NCBI RefSeq assembly: GCF_947241705.1
Contig: NC_079268.1
Coordinates: 372,001 to 436,000 of the forward strand
DNA from: Saccharomyces mikatae IFO 1815
Taxonomy: Eukaryota; Ascomycota; Saccharomycetes; Saccharomycetales; Saccharomycetaceae
Length of the DNA stretch: 64,000 nt
Direction of reading: 5' to 3'
The notes under the pieces are model-generated. The model worked only from the letters and a program-made list of their open reading frames with translations, made no database searches and was not told the origin of the DNA. Positions 46,801 through 54,685 of the stretch are shown piece by piece. Within the stretch, counting starts at the first letter, position 1, and each line of letters starts with the position of its first letter. Position numbers and translations under genes: made by a program.

Positions 46801-47719
46801 GTATTTGCCCAATTAGTTTAGTAGCTTCTTTTCTGAATAGCTCGTTATCTGCCGATAATTCATGGTAGATAAATCCTATCACTGCATTAATCAAATCGGG
46901 AACAGTTTCCCACAATCTCAACACCAATTTATGTAATTTCACTACCACAGTGAGCAGCCTGGAATTATTATCGTCATTAGTCGCTTCATGAATAATTTCA
47001 GAGTAGTATTTAGTTAGATGTCTACTCATTCTATTGGAGTAAGTATCACATAAAATCAAACTAACCTCGTAGCCACAATCGGAACTGACATTCAAACCAT
47101 CAGGAATTTCATTTGGGTTATAGGTCAAAAACTTGTTAAATATTAATTTTAGTACTTCCAACGGAACAGTATCGAATTCCGAAATGACCTCTCCAAGGAC
47201 ACCACCAATCACGTTAAAAAGCCTTACGGGAAAGCTCTTATTAGGATCATAAAAAATGTGAAACAGCTCGATAAGCATATTGTTCGAACTAGGTAAATCA
47301 GCTAATAATACAATTGATCTGTATTCTAGTAATTTGGTGATCAAATAAGTTTGTTGAATATGGTAGCCGTTTTCTTGATCACCCAATTGTTCAAATTGCG
47401 AGAGAGCGAGTTTGAAAATGTCTGTTAGCTGTGCATCTGTATAAGGGGCATCTGGTGCATATAGCCTTAGAATATCGCTAAGGCAACAAGCGGTGAAAGC
47501 GCGGATCCCCACGTCTTTATGTTTCAGTAATTTTCTACTAACTAGAGCATCCCTATATTTATCTAATCCGGTTAAGTCTGAATTGTTTTGATCCAGAGCA
47601 GCTAATTCTTCATGTAAGGTTTTTAAACGATTCAAAAGTTCGTTTGTCGATATCAGCTGATCGACAGTGGATATTATAGGTGAGTCAAAGTTCAGTTTAG
47701 CCACTGCACCTTTAGCCAT
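43889..47719 (-). CDS. PDS5: Pds5, cohesin regulator
   Basis: Pds5 binds the Scc1 subunit of cohesin. It supports maintenance of cohesion and, with Wpl1, cohesin release. The 1276 residues (1277 in S. cerevisiae as I recall) are almost wholly HEAT repeats. The N-terminus MAKGAVAKLNFDSPIIST and the block HKDVGIRAFTACCLSDILRL are conserved. The C-terminal about 110 residues are charged and presumably disordered (KKKRVHQGKSQHKDEKSDEE, ending YKDDEDDDIEI). RCO1 converges on it, 169 bp between stops. An MCB element upstream suggests G1/S transcription. Confidence 0.97.
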   Translation of the reverse strand: MAKGAVAKLNFDSPIISTVDQLISTNELLNRLKTLHEELAALDQNNSDLTGLDKYRDALVSRKLLKHKDVGIRAFTACCLSDILRLYAPDAPYTDAQLTDIFKLALSQFEQLGDQENGYHIQQTYLITKLLEYRSIVLLADLPSSNNMLIELFHIFYDPNKSFPVRLFNVIGGVLGEVISEFDTVPLEVLKLIFNKFLTYNPNEIPDGLNVSSDCGYEVSLILCDTYSNRMSRHLTKYYSEIIHEATNDDNNSRLLTVVVKLHKLVLRLWETVPDLINAVIGFIYHELSADNELFRKEATKLIGQILTSYSDLNFVSTHSDTFKTWISKIADISPDVRVQWTESIPKIITTRDDISRELNQALAKTFIDSDPRVRRASVMIFNKVPTREMWKNITNKSIYTSLLHLAREKHKEVRELCINTMAKFYSNSLNEVERTYQNKEIWEIIDTIPTTLYNLYYINDLNINEQVDNVIFEFLLPFESDNDKRVHRLLTVLSCFDKKAFTSFFAFNARQIKISFAMSKYIEFSKYLNNQESINSSQGPLIISKYNQTLQWIASGLSDSTKAIDALETIKQFNDERIFYLLKTCITNDIPFLTLKNCFNELINKLQTPGLFKKYNISTGASIMPRDIARTIQILLFRASPIIYNVSNISVLLNLSNNSDAKQLDLKKRILDDISKVNPTLFKDQIRTLKTIIKDMDDPDAEKHDTLSLEEALKTLYKASKTLKDQVDFDDTFFFTKLYDFAVGSKPEIGKYSTKLIALSPKGEETLKKIKIRILPLNLERDKFFTSHIIVLMEIFKSFPNILNDDSTDIISYLIKEVLLSNQVVGDSKKEVDWIEDSLLNETKYNAISNKVFTLKLFTNKLRSIAPDVLRDELAESFTEKTMKLFFYLIASGGELISEFNKEFYPTPSNYQTKLRCVAGIQVLKLARISNLNNFIKPSDIIKLINLVEDESLPVRKTFLEQLKDYIANELISIKFLPLVFFTAYEPDLELKTTTKIWINFTFGLKSFKKGTIFERALPRLIHAIAHHPDIVEGLNSEGDAYLNALTTAIDYLLFYFDSIAAQENLSLLYYLSERVKNYQDKLIEDEVDEDEALQKEEVSKKYQSYGQRMYIIGELSQMILLNLKEKKNWQHSAYPGKLNLPSDLFKPFATVQEAQLSFKTYLPESVTEKIQNNIRGKIGRILHTSQTQRQRLQKRLLAHENNESQRKKKRVHQGKSQHKDEKSDEESELGSDDDSYLPPNTNENRKVYENVVIKKLRVRKEVDYKDDEDDDIEI

Positions 47720-47881
47720 TTTATTTGTACTTTCGTTTTCCTTGTTTTACGGAGAAGACTGTAAAGTAAAGCGTGGTCTGAAACTGCCAAAACGTGAATA
47801 AACCTTTTATCTCACTTTCTAATTAATAGCGATGTGGATGTAACCTAGTTTCATAAACTTCAATTATGTTTATACAATTTT

Positions 47882-47887
47882 ACGCGT
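47882..47887. promoter_or_regulatory. MCB (ACGCGT) upstream of PDS5
   Basis: ACGCGT directly followed by CGCG, 163 bp upstream of the PDS5 start. MBF (Mbp1-Swi6) binds this sequence in promoters of S-phase genes, and cohesion genes are commonly MBF targets. The motif is seen; regulation is inferred. Confidence 0.55.
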
Positions 47888-48045
47888 CGCGTTGCTGCCT
47901 TCACGTGGTTAGATCACTTTACACGCACTACACCGGGTTGTGCAAATTTACCTTGGCGGCTAAATGAACAATTTTAATTTGAATAGCCAAGAAAAAGAAT
48001 AGATTAACAAAGTTGATAAATTAAGCAAAATTTAACCAGTTGAAG

Positions 48046-48198
48046 ATGAGCTTCTTTTCCTCAATAGCAACTCTTGCTTTGTGTTTGCCTTTTGTGGGCG
48101 GTTCGTTGACCCTATTGCTTGAATGGGAGAACGATACTACTTTTTACATTAATACTATTCTTCCATTTCAAGAAGTGAAAAGGAAATGTTTTTGTTGA
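48046..48198 (+). CDS. Possible small protein of 50 residues with an N-terminal hydrophobic segment
   Basis: An ATG-initiated frame of 50 codons between PDS5 and tRNA-Val, divergent from PDS5. Its first 25 residues (MSFFSSIATLALCLPFVGGS followed by LTLLL) form a strong hydrophobic segment that could be a signal anchor or a membrane helix. Then come a short acidic stretch (EWENDTT), the segment FYINTILPF and a basic Cys-containing end (KRKCFC). I know no named homologue. The context favours neither coding nor chance. Conservation of the frame in sister species would decide. Confidence 0.3.
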   Translation: MSFFSSIATLALCLPFVGGSLTLLLEWENDTTFYINTILPFQEVKRKCFC

Positions 48199-48270
48199 AA
48201 AGTTTGAATGTTCTGCGTGTACTAAAGTGCTATTCCTTTGATGGAAGTTACAGACATTGTAGACTAAAAA

Positions 48271-48344
48271 TGATTTCGCCCAGGATCGAACTGGGGACGT
48301 TCTGCGTGTTAAGCAGATGCCATAACCGACTAGACCACGAAACC
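48271..48344 (-). tRNA. tV(AAC): tRNA-Val (AAC anticodon)
   Basis: The minus strand from 48344 reads GGTTTCGTGGTCTAGTCGGT and ends GTTCGATCCTGGGCGAAATC plus discriminator A. The acceptor stem GGTTTCG pairs with CGAAATC, with one G-U pair. The anticodon AAC lies in CTGCTTAACACGCAG. The B box GTTCGATCC is intact, there is no intron, and length is 74 nt. LTR debris lies upstream of the gene (to the right), the usual Ty1/Ty2 targeting zone. Confidence 0.97.
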
Positions 48345-48589
48345 TGATATTTGTTGTAAAATTCTTTGTTAAAACGGTATATGACTCGTTAGCAGTGACG
48401 ACTATGTTGTAAATGGATCATTAGAAAGGATAATCGCTAATGACACCTGAAACGAACTTAGACACTCTACTCAAACCAGTAATAACAACCAACATATATA
48501 AATAGTAGTAATTTAGGAAATTACAATACAGAAGGAAAACATAGAGATAGAAGAACAAGTAACTTTAGATCAGAAGTTCCCCTAATACT

Positions 48590-48800
48590 TGGATAGGAAG
48601 TTCGCTACGTGACAGAAAAACAAAAGGATAAGTTGGTATAGAATACATTAGAAGTAATAATTAGAAGTTCTTTTCGAGGATAGGGGAATCCAATTGTTGA
48701 TAATTAGTAGTTTAGTAAGTTGTGATTGTTGATAATTAGTTGCTTGGTAAGTTGTAATAATTAAGAATAAGTCGTTCCTTCTTATTCTATATAAGAGAGG
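48590..48800 (-). repeat. Degenerate LTR-like remnant upstream of tRNA-Val
   Basis: GGTATAGAATACATTAGAAG and TTAGAAGTTCTTTTCGAGGA followed by TAGGGGAATCC resemble the terminal third of a Ty1/Ty2 LTR on the minus strand. A second, weaker copy of the AGAAGTTC block lies near 48592. The similarity then fades. Boundaries are approximate, and the fossil is old. It contains a 32-bp tandem duplication, listed separately. Confidence 0.4.
48693..48756. repeat. Tandem duplication of 32 bp (two copies)
   Basis: Units at 48693-48724 and 48725-48756 both begin ATTGTTGATAATTAGT and share 28 of 32 positions. Confidence 0.9.
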
Positions 48801-48872
48801 TATATAAAACACACGCTGATTGGTTATATTAAACCCAATGGTTCAGACATTATTCAGAACATTGATGATAAG

Positions 48873-49206
48873 TGAGAAATGTGTGAATTTTGAGATAATT
48901 ATTGGGATTCCATCGTTTGATAAAGGCAATATTATTTGGTATATAGAATATACTAGAAGTTCTCTTCGTGGATACAGAAATCCAATAAATGGAACTCGTA
49001 ATTCTACATAATTCTGTATATGTTTTTATGGTCATTTTATATGATGTCAGTCATTATCCTCTTACATTATCAAACCTTGCATATCAGCTTCCACTTATTT
49101 TGATGACAGCTTCTCATAACTTATGTCATCTTCTAACACCGTATATGATAATGTACTAGTAGTATGACTACTAGTTGATAGACGATAGTTGATTTTCATT
49201 CCAACA
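48873..49206 (-). repeat. Full-length solo Ty1-type LTR (334 bp)
   Basis: Read on the minus strand it starts TGTTGGAATGAAAATCAACT and ends CACACATTTCTCA, exactly 334 bp, the length of a complete Ty1 LTR. The conserved block TATCATATACGGTGTTAGAA and the promoter-like ATATAAAATGA are present. No internal Ty sequence adjoins it, so it is a solo LTR left by LTR-LTR recombination. The flanks ATAAG and GAAAC do not match. It shares diagnostic blocks with the 3' LTR of the Ty2 element at 5038. Confidence 0.92.
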
Positions 49207-49290
49207 GAAACCGTCATCGAAATTAGTGGAAGTAGAAGCGTAAGGATTAATAATAGTAATAACATTAATGATTATTATTTGTCTCACGTG
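49207..49290 (+). repeat. Plus-strand LTR fragment split by the solo LTR
   Basis: CCGTCATCGAAATTAGTGGA and AGCGTAAGGATTAATAATAG match the middle of a Ty1/Ty2 LTR in the opposite orientation to its neighbour. The bases directly left of the solo LTR (GATGATAAG, ending 48872) look like the continuation of the same LTR. This suggests the solo LTR landed inside an older one. Confidence 0.6.
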
Positions 49291-49487
49291 GATCACTGCA
49301 TTTTGAAAGAATCAATAGTTGATATAAGAATTTTCAGTTATTATTTATCACGAACCGGCTCAACTATAAAATGTACTACATAAACTCAGTGTGCGGATTT
49401 GAGGTATTAAACAAACTCTATCAAACAAATTCTTAGTGACTTGTTCATCTTCCTTTCACTTCTATTTTCAAATCCACATATAAATAT

Positions 49488-50153
49488 TTAGGATAATAAT
49501 GCTACAGGTTCCTCAGTGTCCCCCTCTTTCTCTGGTATTAATTTTCCTTTTTCTTTCTGGCCGGTTTGCTCTCTTTGAGGTAATGATGACAAACCTTCTG
49601 TTGACGGCATATCTACTTCTTCTACATTATTTTGCTTTTTCGGATTGATTTCATTTTCTAGGGCATCTAGTTCTTTATCTAGCTCGTCTTCGTAATCTTC
49701 CGTTCCGATAACACTTCTAGATAATGTCTCATTAATTTCATTTTGGTACGCAATTTGGTCATGAACATCGTCCATTAGTTCATTGACATTACCAAACTCT
49801 TTGTTCAATTTTTTCAAAATTTCATTCCCATTTTTCAAACCATTGATGAATTGTTTTTCCACCATTTTGAATTCAAGTGTTGATACCATGTTTTCTAAAT
49901 TTATGAGCTGATCTGAAGCCTGTTGTAACAGATGTTCTTGATAATGAATTCTTTTCAGTAAGAACCGTACTCTCATATTAGATTTGTAACTTTTGGGATT
50001 CTTTCGTATTAAATCCCTCAGTTGGCCCTTTTCTACCAAAATTAGACTATCTGTCCTTCTCGTAAATTTATGGATTTCATCCTTAGACCTTTTCACTTCT
50101 AGGATTGCCCTATCCGTTTTGGTTATGTGTACTTTACTACCTTTCTGTCCCAT
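49488..50153 (-). CDS. VPS20: Vps20, ESCRT-III subunit
   Basis: Vps20 (CHMP6) links ESCRT-II (Vps25) to Snf7 polymerisation in multivesicular-body sorting on endosomes. From the ATG at 50153 the protein has 221 residues and starts MGQKGSKVHITKTDRA. Gly2 is a myristoylation site, which fixes this start rather than the in-frame ATG six codons upstream. The Snf7-type helical core runs to about residue 150, with basic alpha-1. An acidic C-terminal autoinhibitory region follows (EDELDKELDALENEI, ending EEPVALLS). The C-terminal tail is the most diverged part. Confidence 0.96.
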   Translation of the reverse strand: MGQKGSKVHITKTDRAILEVKRSKDEIHKFTRRTDSLILVEKGQLRDLIRKNPKSYKSNMRVRFLLKRIHYQEHLLQQASDQLINLENMVSTLEFKMVEKQFINGLKNGNEILKKLNKEFGNVNELMDDVHDQIAYQNEINETLSRSVIGTEDYEDELDKELDALENEINPKKQNNVEEVDMPSTEGLSSLPQREQTGQKEKGKLIPEKEGDTEEPVALLS

Positions 50154-50514
50154 TCGATATATGCAAAACACTAAGCTGAATTAGTACAATACGGTTTGTT
50201 TACTTTCTCCAACCCTTTAATACGTAATTCTTATCTTTTCTTCTATACCCTATATTGTATCTTACAAAAGACAATTGAATTTTCGGTCTTCGCAGGAAAT
50301 TAGTTCATGTAGAAACAAGAATGGTAGTGGAGAGGGTAAAATAGATCATGAATAAAAAAAGAATTGTGTGCACAGAACGCCATCAGTTATGCCAGTGACG
50401 TCGGAACTAGTTTCTAATGTTTACTGTCTCCAGGTCTTAAAGCTATATGTAAATTTACTGATCCATATATAACTATAGTCTTTCTTAAGTTATTGTGTAA
50501 ATATGTTAGTGTAT
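50154..50514. other. Intergenic VPS20 start to CTF18 stop
   Basis: 361 bp that hold the VPS20 promoter and CTF18 terminator. No element recognised. Confidence 0.5.
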
Positions 50515-52737
50515 TTATTCCCATAGGTTATTCCAAGTCACATTCTTTCTGACAGCATTGGAGAAACCTTCATTGTATTTAACCCATATTTTAATCTTTT
50601 GAGTGCTATCATCCACCTGATCAGGTTCGTCTGATACTGTACTTTTTTGTGTCCCAAATGATTCCTGGTTTTGCTTTAATAGTCCATACTGATTTTTAAA
50701 AAAATCTATGGTGCTTGAGGAAGAAGTCAACGCCGTTTTGGCCTTCTTGGTATGAATTTCCTGCGATTGCAGTCTATCCCTAGTTACTTGATCTATATGC
50801 CTCTTCTTGGCCTTATTTTCTTCGATTTTTGCTAGTAGTGAACTCAAATTGTTGGGCCCTTTTTGTTGGACTTCGCTGATATGTTTTGGGTTTAGCAACA
50901 CAACTTCTTCGATTGGTGGATCGATTACTAGACCGCTTCTTGCATCGTATATTTCAGACCGATTTTGGATCAGGTTTAGTTGAAAACTTTTTAGCAACTG
51001 CACCAATGTCTCCATAATGACTTGTTTGAGTTTTAAATTCTTTATTTTATTAAAATCAGAAGAAATCATTGACTCCAAATATGGTAGTATTTCAAAGATT
51101 AACGACTTTCTATTGGTAAAACTAGCCATCAATGGCGACTGTACCGAAATATGTCTCATAATTAGATCGACGACATCCAAATTTGCTCGTCTCAATTCTC
51201 TTCGTTCGTACTCGCTATTCTTCATCCTAATATCATCTTTGTTTGCAATATCACCAAATGTTTGAAAAAATACTAAAGGGACAAGAGCAGAGTAGCGTAA
51301 CAACTCACCATTATGCGCGTACATTGATTGGTACATTAAGTCATGAAAGAATAACCAATCTGAAATATTTGCTGGTTTTCTAATACCACTGTCAGAATAC
51401 TTTACGTGAGGAAATGTGTTGAAACAGCCTTGCAATATCTTATCTGGGTTACCACTAAGTTCCACTTGATGAAGTAACTCGTAAAACTGATCCTTGATAT
51501 CACGATGGGGGTCTTTCCTAAATAATTGATTCACGATTTTGAACCAAGAGATTGGAGAATCTTTGTTAGATGACGCCCATGTATCCTTGCTACAACTTGA
51601 TTTATTTGAAGCGTTAAATATTCTTGAATCACTACTTGAGGCTAAGAATTGTAAGTTGTTTATACAGTTCCTTACATCACCTTGGGCCAAATCAATTAAA
51701 TCGTTGATTGTTTTTATAGGAATATGCATGTCTTCTTTGTGGCAGATAAAGTTTAGTCGTTCTTGTAGGGTAGTATCAGAGGGTCTTTTCACAGCAACAA
51801 TTTCACAAAATGGCTTTAGCTTTTCCAAAGAAGGAGCATATAAATTATTGCAAATACAAATAATAGGTCGTGTGAGCAGTGCCCTTTTTCTTTTGTGGTT
51901 TTTGTCCTTCTTGTCTGGCTGACCAAATAATAGCTTGCTAGTGGCTTTACTGTCGTTTTGGATAATGTTAATTAATATTCTAATAAACCCACTTTCCATA
52001 CTCCCATCAATCTCATCAGCTACTAAGCATACAGGATTAGTATCAAAAGTATGATTGAATAAAAGATTATTGATTTTCTCTTTCACCATAGGGCCAGCCC
52101 TTTCATCACTCGCATTTATTTCTGAAACAGAAAATCCTGACTGTTTGGCAATAACATGCGCCACTGAGGTTTTGCCTATTCCTGGTGGACCATGCAATAA
52201 CAGAATCTTTTTTTTCGGCCTTTTCAATGGATCCAGTTCCATATCATTCTCCTCATTTTCAGTGGGCAATTTTGGCAAATGTTCTTTAAATACAGCTGGT
52301 GTCCATTGTCTTAACCAACCCAGTATCCTCCTATTAGTTTTTTCATTACCAACTAAATCCAGAAATTTTTTGGGACGCCATTTCTCTACCCATAATGTGT
52401 CATTACTAATTTTTTTGGTCCTCGTAGAGTATCTGTGTGTATTAGAGTAGTCTTCACTAGATGCATCGATCTTATCTAGCAAATAGTTGATATTGATACC
52501 ATACGTATCGTCTGATCTCCAGAGAGTATCCGAATTGGCGTATAGACTTATATTTTCAGTCGCTAATTTCGCAGACTTCTTCTTCAATTTAACTGTTTGA
52601 CCAGTACTTGATACAAACGCGTTAATATCTTCTTGGTTGACATCTACTGTTTTACCATCAGGAATTTGCTCTACATCTCCAGTATCGAAAAGTGAGCTTC
52701 TTCCCAATGGACCAATATGCAGTGCAGTTTCTACCAT
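50515..52737 (-). CDS. CTF18: Ctf18, large subunit of the alternative RFC clamp loader
   Basis: Ctf18 with Ctf8, Dcc1 and Rfc2-5 loads or unloads PCNA at forks and supports cohesion and the S-phase checkpoint. From the ATG at 52737 (MVETALHIGPLGRSSLFDTG) the protein has 740 residues (741 in S. cerevisiae). The frame continues 23 codons upstream to another ATG that I do not favour. The AAA+ core shows Walker A LLLHGPPGIGKTS (about 180-192), Walker B VCLVADEID, and the RFC boxes SEINASDER and GDVRNCINNLQF. The C-terminal IWVKYNEGFSNAVRKNVTWN is the conserved Dcc1/Ctf8-binding tail. It is divergent from SEC14 across 258 bp; a MCB-like ACGCGA sits at 52836-52841. Confidence 0.96.
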   Translation of the reverse strand: MVETALHIGPLGRSSLFDTGDVEQIPDGKTVDVNQEDINAFVSSTGQTVKLKKKSAKLATENISLYANSDTLWRSDDTYGININYLLDKIDASSEDYSNTHRYSTRTKKISNDTLWVEKWRPKKFLDLVGNEKTNRRILGWLRQWTPAVFKEHLPKLPTENEENDMELDPLKRPKKKILLLHGPPGIGKTSVAHVIAKQSGFSVSEINASDERAGPMVKEKINNLLFNHTFDTNPVCLVADEIDGSMESGFIRILINIIQNDSKATSKLLFGQPDKKDKNHKRKRALLTRPIICICNNLYAPSLEKLKPFCEIVAVKRPSDTTLQERLNFICHKEDMHIPIKTINDLIDLAQGDVRNCINNLQFLASSSDSRIFNASNKSSCSKDTWASSNKDSPISWFKIVNQLFRKDPHRDIKDQFYELLHQVELSGNPDKILQGCFNTFPHVKYSDSGIRKPANISDWLFFHDLMYQSMYAHNGELLRYSALVPLVFFQTFGDIANKDDIRMKNSEYERRELRRANLDVVDLIMRHISVQSPLMASFTNRKSLIFEILPYLESMISSDFNKIKNLKLKQVIMETLVQLLKSFQLNLIQNRSEIYDARSGLVIDPPIEEVVLLNPKHISEVQQKGPNNLSSLLAKIEENKAKKRHIDQVTRDRLQSQEIHTKKAKTALTSSSSTIDFFKNQYGLLKQNQESFGTQKSTVSDEPDQVDDSTQKIKIWVKYNEGFSNAVRKNVTWNNLWE

Positions 52738-52995
52738 ATTACGTGGACTTTTATTCAGGTCATGGATGAAAAGTATACTTAAAACGTGTAAAACACTCGA
52801 AATCATGTCTATTTACGTGTTAGATTCCCCGTACGACGCGACTGACTAGTTGTTTTTTTCCGCTTTTTTTTTTCAACGTTGATCAACAATAAATTGGTAC
52901 ATCGTCCTTTGTTTGTGTCTTAAGTGTCCTTTTCTAGTTTATTGCTTGAGTAGCCCCTACATCAGCGAACCAGACTCTCAACGCCTCAAAACACA

Positions 52996-54059
<1,064 letters not shown>

Positions 54060-54685
54060 TATTATTTTAAAGACATTTTTTTTCGAGAAAGAAATGGGGA
54101 GTTATAAGTAATGATAATTTTCAACTAAGATAAGTAAAAAGTATGCTTATTTACTCTCTTTTACTTTTTTGAATAGGCATAATTCACACTTTATCACCTT
54201 AGTTGTACTACATTTTTTTATTTTATTTTTTCTTCACTCAGCTATTTACTAACCTTATTATTTTTTTTTCTTTGGTATTATATTTCTACAGTTATACCTT
54301 GATTCAGTTTATTTTTGTAGGCAGTTTTATACATTTACTTTATAGAATACATATGCACGTATTAAACAATGAGAACATAAGTAAAAATGAAACTTTGTTA
54401 TTCATCATAATGCATTCGTAAAGTGAATGCATTAAAAGCACAACAATAGTTTTATTCAGTTGCACCACTTGTTTGACAGAGAGACTATTTGTGAGAATAT
54501 TAACTTTTTGGCCTCCTTATTCCGGTATGTAATGGAAAAATCTTCTGAGATGAAAGAAAAGTTTTTCATAAAATAATCATGCAAATCCCTAGCCTATTTT
54601 AAATAAATATAACTTACATCTGATCCCTATTTGTCGTTCGTGTTGCAATCTTAGCTTAGCATTTTTGTTCTAACAACCCACTGAT
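54060..54685. other. Convergent SEC14/NAM7 intergenic region
   Basis: Very T-rich stretches (54210-54320). A 72-codon open frame here (54203-54421) is hydrophobic only because of base composition. No element recognised apart from likely terminators. Confidence 0.5.

Noticed and set aside
48352-48500. Possible Ty3 or Ty4 LTR starting TGTTGTA eight bases from tRNA-Val
   Set aside because: Only the first seven bases match. The spacing does not fit Ty3 (16-19 bp), and the following sequence does not match the sigma or tau LTRs as I remember them.
54203-54421. 72-codon hydrophobic ORF between SEC14 and NAM7
   Set aside because: The Phe/Leu/Ile content follows from the T-rich terminator sequence. 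No other coding sign.
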